A DNA stretch of 64,000 nt from Epiperipatus broadwayi (lineage: Eukaryota > Onychophora > Udeonychophora > Euonychophora > Peripatidae): the NCBI GenBank assembly GCA_028023455.1, contig JAQFVV010006335.1, forward strand, positions 2,404,412 to 2,468,411. Reading direction: 5' to 3'. A model generated the notes under the pieces. That model was given only the letters and a program-made list of their open reading frames with translations. It did not search any database and was not told where the DNA came from. This document shows positions 10,492 to 22,914 of the stretch, in pieces. A program made the translations under genes and the position numbers. Position 1 is the stretch's first letter; each line of letters opens with the position of its first letter.

Positions 10492-10664
10492 ACTATATTA
10501 CCCATGGATAGAAAACTTTACTTTCCTGACTTTAACACGTTTAATTTTGCTTTATATGTGTGGAGTGGAAACCATATTAATGTCTTTGTGTGCCAGTGTC
10601 TGAACAATAATGAATTAGCTACAACCCACTTTTTAACTTATATTAGAGATAATATTCCTGCTAT
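10492..10664 (+). CDS. Candidate internal host exon (173 bp, unknown protein)
   Basis: A pyrimidine-rich tract ending TTGTTTGCAG precedes the exon and GTGAGT follows it: near-consensus acceptor and donor. One frame is open through the whole exon and gives 57 codons plus two bases (phase 0 start, two bases left at the end). The peptide begins TILPMDRKLYFPDFN, runs through ALYVWSGNHINVFVCQC and ends TYIRDNIPA. It is balanced, non-repetitive and protein-like, unlike the low-complexity frames around it. I do not recognise the protein. A second + strand frame is also open over part of the exon but reads less naturally. It may belong to the same gene as the terminal exon at 43,428, with further exons between them. 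Confidence 0.55.
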
Positions 10665-11625
10665 GTGAGTTATTTTATTACTAAAATAATAATAATAATA
10701 GTTGTTGAAAAGAAATAACAGCTAACCGGAAAATTATTTTGTGACTGTCATAGCAATTGGGAGATAATTATTGCTTGGATAATTATTCCTAGATTTCAAT
10801 GCTGAGTTGATAAATTAAGATAATGAAAATATTTTAACTTTGTGGTAATGTCTAAAAATAAGTAATGAAGTATTAACTTTTGAGGAATGTTCTAATTAAA
10901 ATTATGCATATCCTATCTTTTAAAAATATTTTGACTAATCAGAGAGCCTACACATGAATCAATTGATTATAAAATATTCATTATGGCTGGAAATAAAGGG
11001 AAATACAATCAAACTCATAAGATTCTATATGTTGTAATTAAAAAACTATTTCATTTGTATGTTGTACATTAAGTAGTGAAAACAATGTGTTATTTATTTT
11101 ATGGGTTAATATTCAATATATTTGCAATATGTATTTAAATTTAGTATAGTCATTTAATCTGGTATGTGGTTCATATTATATATTATTCTATACATGTATG
11201 AAGTGCATGCATATATTATATTGTGCCTGAAATAATTATTTATTAATCTATGTTCATGAGAGTGAACATATGATATAGGGATTGAAGAGAATCAGTTATT
11301 AGGGAACAGTGCTTGCATAAAGGTTTAATGATTATTTAATGAATCTATAATATGAATCAACACATGGCTTAATCCTGTATGTTTTTCAGAGTTTTGTGCC
11401 TACACACATATAATATTTACTATGTATTATTATTTTACCCATGTTTTTAGAAAGAGTTGGTCATTATCTTAGTTGTTTTCTATACGAAAGTCTTTAGTTC
11501 ATTTTATGTCTTGATTCAAGTTAGTAAGACTACACGTGCCTCCTAATTTAGCAGATTTCTTGATGATGGTAATTTTGTCTTATTTGGAAAATAAATGTTA
11601 ACACCATTTTATAATGTTATATGAT
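10665..11625. other. Presumed intronic or intergenic A+T-rich DNA
   Basis: Nothing recognised beyond short A+T tracts. Confidence 0.5.
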
Positions 11626-11800
11626 ATTATTTTATGCTGGTGGTTTAATCTGCAGAATTATCATTACTGGTTTTTCATATATTCTTTATATTATTCTGTG
11701 CTGGTGGCATAATCTGTAGAATAATCATTTGCCAAATTTTATATTCTTTATATGCATTTCTGCACTGGTGGTTAATCACCAGAACATATGATTATGCTTG
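11626..11800. repeat. Degenerate tandem repeat, about 61-bp unit, three copies
   Basis: Three successive units share GCTGGTGG or CACTGGTGG, then TAATC, then AGAAT with ATCAT, then a TATATTCTTTA block. Units begin near 11,628, 11,690 and 11,750. Divergence is high, so the repeat is old. Confidence 0.7.
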
Positions 11801-12123
11801 TTACACTGTTGATGATTAGAAAACCCATGGGACACTTAATGCTTTGTTATTCTTTTGTGTGGATGAATACATCCGTAGGGATATCATTGCTTTTTGTTGC
11901 AAAAATGTATGTTCAAGAAGAGTCTACATACATTATGGTGTTTAATTTCTTTCCCAAATCATTAATTTGATTTTCAGTTATCAGCTGTAAAAGGGCATTC
12001 GATTGAATTATCTTCATAATTTATTACAGGTCAATTATATAATATTCCCAGCCGAGTTGAGGTTCAAGTTCCCTCTTTGATTTATTAGCTCATTATGGCC
12101 CACTTTCACGGGTTTATCAATGT

Positions 12124-12124
<1 letters not shown>

Positions 12125-12199
<75 letters not shown>

Positions 12200-12214
12200 T
12201 ATTATTATTATTAT

Positions 12215-12264
<50 letters not shown>
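12125..12264. repeat. (ATT)n to (AAT)n microsatellite with internal switch
   Basis: About 31 ATT units (one ACT variant) switch near 12,217 to about 15 AAT units on the same strand. The junction is a symmetric TTATTATAATAA, so the tract can fold into a long hairpin. The same switch is seen at 19,521-19,574. Confidence 0.95.
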
Positions 12265-12266
<2 letters not shown>

Positions 12267-13430
12267 GTGGGATATATGAGCATTTGTTAGGATATGGACA
12301 TATTTATTGGAGAAGTTATTGACTAGGTATTTGAATCCATCCTCTCTCTTATAAAGGGCTGAAATCAAATTCGATTGTGAGAAAATCTTTATTTATCTAA
12401 TTTATGTTCATTATTCATGTATGAAAACAAGTACATGTGATGGTCTTTTATTTTATTTTATTTATTTATCTAATTCTTATGAACACTGTATTAATTATTT
12501 ATTTAGTTAGTATTCACAGAGTTGTAAATAAATGTTAATTTAATCTGATTATATCGTCATTATTTGTCAACAGAAAAAAACAAAAAATTCAAAGTATTAA
12601 ATAGCCCATATATAACAGCATATGTTGTCCCTGATAATGAATGCAAGGTTTATTGAAATTATGAGATGCTTTTGTTCTTGGGTAGTTAGTGATGTACAGG
12701 GTATAATAAAATCCCATTTACCTCCTACTTCACTTCCAATTTGCTTTGTTAACTTTAAAATATAATCCAGAATTTGTTACTTCTAATGGTGTTTGAGGTA
12801 TTAGGACCTAAATTAATAAACATTTGCTAGTGAATATTATAGTGGAACCCATTTTCTAATATTATAATTTGTGATTTGCCTATTACAATAAGAGTCTTAT
12901 TGATATTCATTTAATTAGAAATTTGAATTAATAATGAAAGAACCTAAAGTTTATATGCTTACTTTTTATTGCAAAGCAAATACTTTACACGACATTTCTG
13001 TACTAACATCCTGAGTATATCTGAGTTACAGCCAATCATATTATCAGGCTGACTATAACTTTTACTGTGTTGTTAAATGACCTACATTCACCAAGTGATA
13101 ATTGGCATTGATATAATGGTTATACATTTAAACCTGAAAGAGTAATCTTTAGTAGTTTTGTGGATCATATAATCTTGTTCATGGTCAACCATAAGGGCTC
13201 ATATAAATAAAAATCATAAATTAGGGTTGTGAAGAGTCATTCTTAAGATACAGTCATTAGTAAGAATGATAATTAATTAACTAGTCATGCAATTTATTTT
13301 GTGTGATTTAATGTGTCTTCATGTACTGCTGTGATAGTTCTTCATGGTGCACCCTTGCCATAACCGATTATTCCATAATAGTATTGTGTTATATCATTAA
13401 TTCTGCCTGTTATAATCTGAGTGGACTTTT
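12265..13430. other. A+T-rich DNA, nothing recognised
   Basis: No coding or mobile-element signal that I can support. Confidence 0.5.
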
Positions 13431-14302
13431 GGTTACAATATATATATATAAAATACATATTTTGTGGGTTCATCCATGTTAAAAACTTTTAATATCAATA
13501 TACTGACGTTTCGACTTGGTCACACAAGCCATCCACAGAGTTATAAAAAGGTAGAAAGACGGTTGTAGAGGCGCTACAATCACTGGTTTGAATAAAACAA
13601 AAATCCCACCAATAGCAAAAATGTTAAATTTAAGAATGTTTTTTAAAGAAATCTTTCCAAATAGGAGGAAGTTTGCACGTATCATCTCGCTTATTGATAC
13701 AATCTGGCCTTTTAAGTATCTCAATGGAAAGGAAGAGCACACGTTGAAGGGGATTCAATGGAAAGCCTAAGGATTCAATCCCTCTTGAATCTCATGGTGT
13801 CTATCAAATCTCATGTAAAAATTGTAAAGCTTCTTACATAGGTATGAGTAATTGTCGCATCAGTGTTAGGAGAGATGAGCATGCTAATGCAGTTAAACAA
13901 CACTCATCATCATCAGCACTCTCACTCCATACTATAGATTCAGGTCATAAAATAGATTTTTCTAGTACCAGGATCATATCCAGATGTGATAATCTCTACC
14001 AATGCAAAATCAGAGAAGCCATTGAGATACTTAAAAGGCCAGATTGTATCAATAAGCGAGATGATACGTGCAAACTTTCTCCTATTTGGAAAGATTTCTT
14101 TAAAAAACATTCTTAAATTTAACATTTTTGCTATTGGTGGGATTTTTGTTTTATTCAAACCAGTGATTGTAGTGCCTCTACAACCGTCTTTCTACCTTTT
14201 TATAATGCTGTGGATGGCTTGTGTGACCAAGTTGAAATGTCAGTATATTGATATTAAAAGTTTTTAACACGGATGAACCCGCAAAATATGTATTTTATAT
14301 AT
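13431..14302 (+). mobile_element. Penelope-like element 3' end with inverted terminal copy
   Basis: The segment 14,019-14,302 (end of the endonuclease frame plus the 3' noncoding part) is repeated in inverse orientation at 13,445-13,727, about 283 bp per arm with few differences. Between the arms lies the rest of the endonuclease domain. The structure is therefore a 5'-truncated element preceded by a reversed copy of its own 3' terminus. Penelope-like elements are known for partial and inverted flanking copies. Open frames in the left arm are reverse images of the right arm and are not separate genes. GGTTACAATATATA precedes the left arm and a long (TA)n follows the right one. Confidence 0.78.
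13760..14116 (+). pseudogene. GIY-YIG endonuclease domain of a Penelope-like element
   Basis: The frame contains HGVYQISC, then a CKNC zinc-binding-like pair, then ASYIG: the GIY and YIG motifs with the intervening cysteines typical of Penelope-like endonucleases. These are followed by SVRRDEHANAV with the conserved Arg, a SALSLHTIDSGHKIDF segment, and CKIREAIEILKRPD with the catalytic-type Glu. The frame ends WKDFFKKHS and a stop at 14,116. The known role is to cleave the target DNA for retrotransposition, next to a reverse transcriptase. No RT is present and a stop lies shortly upstream, so this is a truncated relic, although the endonuclease domain itself is uninterrupted. Confidence 0.75.
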
Positions 14303-14326
14303 TTAACCCATGCAAATCTTCGTTTT

Positions 14327-14330
<4 letters not shown>

Positions 14331-14385
<55 letters not shown>
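14331..14385. repeat. (TA)n microsatellite
   Basis: Perfect TA repeat just beyond the Penelope-like element. It is followed by TTGTAAATTTATCC. Confidence 0.95.
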
Positions 14386-14388
<3 letters not shown>

Positions 14389-17300
14389 AAATTTATCCAG
14401 ATTTGATTTTGATAATGAATATACCAATGTTTTGGCTTGGTCACACAAGCCATTATCTGAGTGATAAATATGAAACAGTCAGATCTGTCAATCCTACTGT
14501 TTCACCTACTATATTTTATAGTAGTATTTCTATATATGTAATTATCACCAAGTCCCCGTATATCATGTTCATATTGTAGAAAAATCAGGCTAAATTTAAA
14601 CCTAAATGTATTGGTCATGTATTTGTGCATATATCTTAGCATACAGTATGAAAATTGTATCTGTATATGTAAAAACCCATATATACAAACATATTTGTAG
14701 TAGTAAATAAATGAAAAATGTTTTGTATGTGTAACAAGAGACTACATATATGGAGGAAAGAATAATGATAACAGAATTAAAATACTATAAATTTCTTTAT
14801 TTAGAATAATTATTCTAAACCTAATATTTGAAAGTATTATATAATTCTGCATATATTGCTAAATTAAAAGATCAAGTTACATATATAACAAAATGTTATT
14901 GTTTTCTAAAAAAGCTGACCTCATAAAATGTAATCTTTCTCACTGTATTTTGACCTAATTACAAAATTAAAAGTAAAAATAGATTGTAGAATAAGATATG
15001 AATAAATTATCCTGAGAGACCAAGGAAAAATCATGGGTGACCGGATGTAAAACCCAGGTGTAGAAAATCAAACATAGTGGGATTCCACAATTTTTAGAAT
15101 GCAGTGAAAAAAATAGGAAAACAGATCTAAAAACTACTATGACAGGGGAAAGGGGGTAAGATGATAATATAAGCCTCTGCAGCCATCTTTAACTCATTTG
15201 GACATTATTTTAAGTCAATTCATTGACCAAGTATTTGGTAAAATTGGTGATGATGATGAAATCTGAGTAGAAGGCAATTTTCTTTGCTTTCTTGACCCTG
15301 GGAAGATCTACCATACAGAGAGCAGTAAGATGAAAGCAGATGCCAGTTAACAGAGCCCTTCAGCATGGAACCAACCTTCTAGCAAAAATAAGAGAGTGGT
15401 AACAACCTTCTTCCACTTAAAACTAATTCTTCAACTAAAATGTATTAATTCCTAAAGCTAAATCAATCTAAAATCTATGGCCATAATAATAATGTACTTT
15501 AAACTCACCTCTTAAATGTAATTTTATTTTAATTCTAAAATCTTGCCTGATTTATGTACTGAGTAAATAACTGATTTATTCAATTATTGATTTATTTACT
15601 CAATTTACTTACTGATTTATTTATGATTGATTTAGTTCAACATATTTCTCTTATTCCGAGTTATGAAAAGTTATTTAGGTTTAATTTATTTAAATCGATT
15701 GATTTTAATATGATATATCATAACTTACATATAATTCTAAATGGTTTATTTTAAAATGATAATTAAGTTTTAAGTTATTTTATATATTTTAACTTAATGA
15801 TAATATTTTCTTTTACATATTTTAACATAATGATAATATTTGCCTTTATTAACCCCTCTTGTGTATTTTCTGAGATGACTCAAAGCCACTTGAAATTGCT
15901 TAAATTCCATTATTTTTAACATTACAGTAAAGATTTTGCATTCTTTTTAAAGGTTAAAAGAGTTTCATAAGATTTTGCCCTCTCTTGAATTATTTTACAA
16001 GTAATATATCAATAAAACTGACATCAAATTATAACAAAAGAAGTAGGCTGGGCATTCTTCATTTTGATTGGCTGTACGAATCAAGTTCAAAGAAAGCCAC
16101 TTGTCAAAGCCACTTTTCAAAACAAAACTGCCAAGATTTCTTTTCTTTCATTTCAAAAGTGATAAATGAATGTTTTAGACCATTTTAAAAGTATTTTTTG
16201 TTGTATTTTTTTGACATATTTTTAACTATTTTGATAAAATATGCTAAAAATAAAATTATTTTAGAAAAATAGTTAAGACTTTAGCAAACATTATTTACTT
16301 AACCACGCAATGTAAAATTGAGAAATAAATCACTGCATAATCAAAGCTTTTTGGTTGGTCAATAATCTTTGTTTTAGATTTGCCGTTATCAAATATTTTT
16401 ATAATTATAAATGAAAATTTATTTTTGAAAAAAACTTTTGTTCATTTTCATAACCTGACAAATTATTAATATAATTTTTACAAACAAATCTAAAGTGAAT
16501 ATAATATTAAAATATGAATATATTTTGACAGTTGAGTTTGTGACTTGACCAATTAAAAGTTTAGACTTTTATGTCACTTTGCCAATAAAATAATTAGCGC
16601 TACAAAGGTTAATTCTTGTCCACAACTTAAATTTGTATTGAACTGAATCAATCAAATCTCAGCTAATATCATTTCAGTTCCTTTTTAAACTAGGCTAAAA
16701 CAAAGCTAAACTTCAGATTTCACTTACATGAAATCTTATCTTTAAATTTACATTTCATTTTAGTTAAATCTATTCCAAATTTTATTATTTTTCAACTATG
16801 TCTTTGTTTATGCTATATTTGTTCAAAATGGGGTTTTACTCTTAGTTAAATGCTTAGTGAGAAGCGATTAAATCTTCTCACACATATATTAATATTGCAT
16901 ATATTAACACACAAAAGAAACTTTGTTTTAAAATGGACATAATGTCTTATTTAAAAGATAATTAAAAGCTTACTACTTTAAGATAGATTTGCTTTAAAGA
17001 TAATATTTAACTAATATTTAGCCAAAGTGATGAAATACAGCATAAAGCTATAACTTTATATTGTAATTCTCCATAATATGCTGTACTCCTCCCTATAATT
17101 ATTAATGCCTATATAAATAGCTTTGTAAATTAGATTCATAAAGTTTCCTTAATAGCATAATTATAGATACTATATAAGGAACTGATCTACAGTAGTTTCA
17201 TAAAGGAAACTATTGTTTAGCATCCTAATTTCTATTATATAATAGTAGTCAGTGGTGTGAATCTGTCCTTAAAAATGCTATGGCCTATATACTTGTTGCT

Positions 17301-17880
17301 GTATATATTTCTTTAATGGGCATATGTGTAAGGGCTACACCATTACTCTCAGTTTAGACAACTACCTCCTTTAGAAGGTGGTTGGGTATGCACCATCCCA
17401 TTCTGCATCCCCAGAAATGGAGTATGAGACTACCATAGTTTAATTAGTTGTTTGATCACTGGACTAAAAGGTCTCTTATTTCCACATCAATGAGTATGGT
17501 GAAAAAGGGAACCAATAGTTGGTACAAATCCCATGAAAAGGCACATTCAAGATGCAAGGTCTCAGATTTTATATTTTCTATATCCCTTGGTATCTAAAGT
17601 CTGACTGCCAATCATCAGTTTATCCTACCATAATAATTGTATTTTTAGCATTGAGCTGAGTTTGAAACAAATTTCATAGGCATATAAGCTATATAGACAA
17701 TATTAAGTATTCACAGTTAATAAAATGTCATATTCTTTATAAATGATTATAATCACTTGTCCTACCTCTAAAGCAAATCTAGATACAGTTATATAGCATA
17801 AACTAGGCATAGATTATCATGAGCAAATTAAGTAAGTTATAAAGTAATATTAAGACACATGAAACTGTAACTTCAAATGT
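14386..17880. other. Long stretch without recognised genes
   Basis: Mostly A+T-rich unique DNA. GC-richer patches at about 15,000-15,420 and 17,270-17,650 have normal sequence complexity but no frame, splice pair or family motif that I can support. They may be old transposon remnants. Confidence 0.5.
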
Positions 17881-17890
17881 ATAATTTCTT

Positions 17891-18225
17891 CATCACCTGC
17901 GAGTGATAGATATATATAGCAAAGCAAATTAAATTATTTGTAACCTAAAACTACAATCACCTGTGAGTGGTTGAAAACACTATATATAAACTGTAAATGC
18001 TTATATCAAAATCACCACCTATGAGTGATATACATATATATGACAAGTATAATAATTTAACTAATTTGTAACCAGAAGATTAATAGCACCAGTGCATAAT
18101 TTCACGTCATATATATAAACCAAACTATATGTAATTCAGTAGACATAAATGATTATATCACCTGCACATGAACACAAAACTCAAATGTTAAATTGTATCT
18201 GTAATGTAATCACCTGTGAGTGAGA
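17891..18225. repeat. Spaced tandem repeat, core TCACCTGYGAGTG
   Basis: Variants of TCACCTGTGAGTG occur at about 17,891, 17,956, 18,011, 18,157 and 18,208, with a weak copy near 18,084. Units are 50-75 bp, and the A+T-rich filler also shows TATATATA similarity. The array at 23,368-23,650 carries related cores in the opposite orientation. This is not CRISPR: the spacing is irregular and the repeats are short and variable. Confidence 0.65.
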
Positions 18226-19520
18226 CAATCCATATAATCATTGTATTTATTATTTTCATTTATTAAATTTATTATATGGTTTTTATTAAATTAATTTTAA
18301 ATTTAACTTTTGCTTCATGTCTCAATGTTGCTCATTATTAAGTCATTATTGATTAGTTAATCATTAGTTAAGAATCACAATCCATATTTGATAATTATGT
18401 TCCACGATATACATTGTCTATATAGCTATACTAGTTAGAATGTCAATTTCCCATAGTCTTGTGCTTTACCGATGTTCTTCTGTTGGCATGTGATAAAAGA
18501 GAATGATGCTGTGGCCTCATATGTGTCATCTGCAAGGTGGTAAATCTTTGAGTGTTAGTAAAGAAACTGGGGCTATAGGTTTGTACCACTCTATGCTCAT
18601 CTCACTTGTGATGATTTACTAAAACTCTGGATTTTGTTGCGTAAATGTACAGATTTGACCATTACAAATATAATATACCATTTATATCTGCAATCCATGG
18701 AAATCTTTCTATCAACATATATTTATTATAATATATGTGTGTATAGATATAGAAATAAAAAAAAAGTCTAAAGTAAAAGGATTTAAAAAGAAGAAATAGA
18801 TTGAGATATTCACTGAAATTAATAGGATATTTTGGAAATAAAGATAAATACATAATGAATCATTAATTTATTAAATTATATTAATGATTATATTTTCCTT
18901 TAAAAATATGCTGAAATATTTTGTGACAATAATTATATCAATAATTTATATAAGTGAAGACATTTAAATGTGTAATATAATGGTAGCTTGATCGTAATAT
19001 ATATATATACCCACTTTTTATGTAGCTAATATTATAATGATTTTTGAATATATATATATATATATTACATTATATAAAAGTATTAAAGAAATTATAAAAA
19101 AAAAAAAAAAAACATTTATGATCATGAGTGGGATATTTTGTATTTTCGTTTGTGATTTTAAAAAATATTGTGATGCTATAAGAAACTGGCTATGAATTAA
19201 TGCAATGGATCATATTTTAGATATTGACAAACTCTAAAGAATAATAAAATATAAAGATAGTGGGTAAGTTTTTTATTGACATTGAGAAGATTAATTAATA
19301 TTGCTAAGATTAATTTTATCTCTCTAAAATGTTTTTTATTGCAGACGTATAAAATATTTGATGATTTATAATGGAAACTAAATATATTAAAAATAAATTG
19401 AAATTTGTTAAATCATTTACATTTGATGATATGTTTTTTTTTTTTTTTTCAATAATGCTTCAAAGTTAAAGAAAGTGTTACAGCACTACGAGATCAAAAT
19501 CATAAGAAGCATTAAATACA
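18226..19520. other. A+T-rich DNA with short (TA)n runs
   Basis: Small (TA)n runs lie near 18,998 and 19,050. No genes recognised. Confidence 0.5.
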
Positions 19521-19536
19521 AATAATAATAATAATA

Positions 19537-19626
<90 letters not shown>

Positions 19627-19637
19627 GTGATGATGAT
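19521..19637. repeat. (AAT)n(ATT)n(GAT)n compound microsatellite, probable LINE tail
   Basis: AAT units (19,521-19,538) switch to ATT units and then to about 21 GAT units. The tract begins exactly where the minus-strand LINE at 19,638-20,800 ends, just after an AATAAAA signal (19,649-19,655 on the minus strand). It is most simply read as the element's 3' repeat tail that later expanded. Confidence 0.8.
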
Positions 19638-20800
19638 ATTTCAAAGAATTTTATTAAACAAACGTTACATGGATTCTTTACAACAAACGATTGTATTCTG
19701 TTACAAAGGCAATCATAGGACTTTGGAACAAGTTCTAAATTTTAAAATCAATTGTATTTTACATTTTAAATAATCTGTTTGATGGTTATTCTGTTATAGA
19801 TTTGATGGCTGTCTTATGAGTGACCATGTTGCTGCTGCAATATCTGGAGCGCTAATTTTGTAATCCCGCTCTTTTATTTGTTGAAGTTTTTTGTAAATGT
19901 TGCTGGATGTCTTCTTGTACTGGTACCAAATGTAAATGAGCATCTTGTGCACCAGTATGCATATAGTAAAAAAGTTATTGCTCGTATTGTTGGAGTAGAG
20001 TTTTTTTTAAAAGATTGTAATATGATTATTAATGATGTATTTTTCCTATGGTAAGTTTCTATTAACAATTTGCTTATATTGGATAAACTTGTGCATGAAT
20101 AGAATATACGCTGCTGTGTCTCTTCTGCTGTGTGGCAAAGATTGCAAAAAGGATAAATGTTTTTTTATATAGACGCCTGTATCGAAGGAAATATGATGCT
20201 GGTAGTGCATAAAGGTTTATTTTTAATATAAAATCAAAATATTTTGGTTCTAATGACCATTTTTTGAATTTTTTCAATAATTGATAATTGCTAATTCCAA
20301 GCATTGTTGTTTGTGTGTCTCCAGGAATTTCTGGGTATAATAGTTTGTAAATTTTCCAGTATGAATATTTATATGTTGCTTCTATGTTAATTTGAGTAGA
20401 TGTTGTGACACTTTGTATTAGTGAAGATAAATACTGTGGATTTGGAGGTGGAGTATCCGTTGGTGTAATTGTGAGCAAACATTTTAGGTTAGGGAATTGT
20501 CTTATTGTTGATGCTGATATGTTGATTGATTTCTGTATATGGAATGTGTAAATAGTGTGCAGTCCTAAAACATTGTTTTCTGTAGATTTGCTAAGAGATT
20601 TAGCGGATATTGCAATGGCTTTGCGTCCCCATAGTAGTTTAGTGCATAATGATGATATTTTTGATTTGAAATGTTTAGAGAAATTTATTATTGGAGAAAA
20701 ATATGTTATTTTTGTGGTAATTAACATGTTGAATAATTGAACTTTTGAGTATATGGATAGGTATGCTTTTGATAAAGAGTTTGAAATTTATTATTATAAT
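19638..20800 (-). mobile_element. L1/Tx1-like non-LTR retrotransposon, 3' end
   Basis: On the minus strand, a 217-codon open stretch (20,727-20,074) plus its upstream extension matches the region after the RT of L1/Tx1-type ORF2 proteins: LSIYSKVQLFNMLI, then KISSLCTKLLWGR, then LGLHTIYTF. Further on comes LYALPASYFLRY, then, in another frame, FCNLCHTAEETQQRIFYSC, the CX2C...H...C C-terminal zinc-binding motif. The frame changes in a T-run near 20,158-20,166, a one-base-type frameshift. Downstream stops and an AATAAAA precede the trinucleotide tail. The element is 5'-truncated and dead. The clade is assigned from motifs only; I-type elements are the alternative. Confidence 0.68.
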
Positions 20801-21911
20801 AATAATAACTATAACCAGTGTTTTCAACTTAAAAAACAAAATAAAGATGATAGCAATAATAATGAGGAAATTAATGATTATAAATAGTTCGGTCGTACCG
20901 TTAATATAGTTGTAACCAAATGAACGAAAGTAATTGTAGAATTATTTATAAAATAATTCTATATTTAAAAATAAAACGCCTGCATGTCTAGTAAAACAAA
21001 ACGTTTTTAGCATGTTCAAGCAGCGTTTATTATTGATTTAAGTTTCAAATATTTAGTAGAAGAGCAATAAAAATGTTTCAGGCCACAGCTATAATTAGGT
21101 AGGGTTGAAAGCAAAATGTACTGATTAAAAAACGAATAAAATATAAACTATAATACTGGTGAGAGATAGTAAGATGAATGAGTGAGATCTTGAATTTGTT
21201 TTTCACATATTTAAAAATATTGCAAAGATAACTTATGAGAAATAGATAAATATGAAGATTATCTGGATCGATGAGTAAAAAAAAATATCCTGTAACAAAT
21301 CGATAGTAATTGAAAATTATGGTGATATTAATTTACCAAATTTTCCTTTTTATATTTTTTATACTAGTTGATTCTTTAAATCAATATATTTTTCATTCAA
21401 TTATTTTCATTTTTTAAAACGTACCTATATATTCTCTTTGTCAAAGTTTTCTTCTTACTGAATGGATTGATCTCATTTTTAGAAATTTCCATTTAAAATT
21501 TTAATCATGATAAAGTATTTCCATTTCTCATTTTTTCAAATTACATTTTCTCATTCAAACAAAAATCAATTGTCATAAGAATAAAATTATTTTCTTTTTT
21601 AATTTTTTATTTTCAAATTGAAATTTTATTGTTAAGCATGATAAAAAGTTTTGTATATTACACAGACTGTGTTCATTTATTAATAATATTGAATTTGTAC
21701 AAACAAGACAAAAAAAGCATTTATCATTCAGAAATTATAGATGAATTAAATAATTTTAATATATTCTAATTATTTACTTATTAATAAAAAAATAAGATAT
21801 GGCAACAAATATATTTCTTGCTAGAGGGATATTTAGATTTTTTTATTAATATTTAATTTGCATTCAATGACTTAAAGTTTTCTTACACTTAAAAAAGAAA
21901 AAGAATAGTCC

Positions 21912-21914
<3 letters not shown>
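20801..21914. other. A+T-rich DNA, nothing recognised
   Basis: Probably flanks the LINE insertion. No frames or repeats that I can support. Confidence 0.5.
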
Positions 21915-21983
<69 letters not shown>

Positions 21984-22013
21984 TTTTATATAGTATACTA
22001 TATATATATATAA
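21915..22013. repeat. Long (AT)n tract
   Basis: About 33 AT units followed by a short interruption and a second run. Confidence 0.95.
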
Positions 22014-22014
22014 A

Positions 22015-22205
22015 GAAGGGAATTGAACTCAGACATTAAAACTTCCTACTGCTGTGCACTCCAACTTATACAATCGATACTTGTGACTACATGCATAAAA
22101 AGATAAATGATCTCCACTATATGTATTTTGTCATGTCTATCGGTTATATAAGATGGAGTGCACACCTCTAGGAAGTTTAAAAGTCTAATTCAAGTTACTT
22201 ATAAT
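22015..22205. repeat. Inverted pair of SINE-like segments
   Basis: Arm 1 (about 22,018-22,100) and arm 2 (about 22,115-22,203) are inverted imperfect copies that share ACTTCCTA, GTGCACTCCA and CTTATA blocks. On the minus strand arm 1 ends GAGTTCAATTCCC, a good tRNA box B match, which suggests a tRNA-derived SINE origin. Confidence 0.55.
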
Positions 22206-22442
22206 TGTATTAAATTTAATATAGACAATATACTCATATTTGAATATATATATATATCATCTTTTAATGTAATGCGAGTGGGAGAGATTTAAAAAATTGT
22301 AATATATATTTATATTAATGGTTGATAAAGATTGCCAATGATACAAACGAAAATACTTCCAGTAAAAAATATACTGCTTAAAATTTGAATACTGTGTTAA
22401 ATAAATATGTTTGAATTATTATTATATGATTTAAAAATACAA

Positions 22443-22490
22443 ACATTTAATGGTTATATATATATATATATATATATATATAACCATTAA

Positions 22491-22524
<34 letters not shown>
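22443..22524. repeat. Perfect palindrome around (TA)n
   Basis: ACATTTAATGGTTA and its exact complement TAACCATTAAATGT bracket a (TA)n run (22,443-22,494). A second (TA)n run follows to 22,524. Confidence 0.92.
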
Positions 22525-22528
<4 letters not shown>

Positions 22529-22819
22529 ATTACAAGTCTAAAGCTAAACTAATCAATATATAATTGGTTGTACTTTATTTCTTGGCTGGTGTGGTTGAAT
22601 TTTGGATTTGGGATCATTTTAATTATATATATATATATACAAATGAATGTACATATGTGTTTAAAAAAGCAAATAAAAATTCGTAAAATTATATATATAT
22701 TCCAGTTATTATAAAATCAATGAAGGTGGGATTGAATTATTTTAAATAGCAGAAAAGGAGGGGATCTAAATCTTAATGTATATTTTACTATTTCAGTTAT
22801 TAAATAAAATCTAAATCAA

Positions 22820-22853
22820 TCTCTCTCTCTCTCTTTCTCTCTCTATCTCTATA

Positions 22854-22909
<56 letters not shown>
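22820..22909. repeat. (CT)n(AT)n compound microsatellite
   Basis: CT repeats with a few substitutions pass into a long AT repeat. Confidence 0.95.

Positions 22910-22914
<5 letters not shown>

Noticed and set aside
12035-12368. Open frames of poly-Ile, poly-Tyr and poly-Asn over the ATT/AAT tract
   Set aside because: They are produced by a pure trinucleotide repeat in every frame; no flanking coding evidence.
13588-13770. Frames in both arms of the 13.4-14.3 kb structure that share MNKTKIPPIAKMLN
   Set aside because: They are the antisense image of the Penelope-like 3' end, present twice because the arms are inverted copies.
17891-18225. CRISPR-like spaced repeats
   Set aside because: Irregular spacing, short and variable cores and a eukaryotic context; a degenerate tandem repeat explains it.
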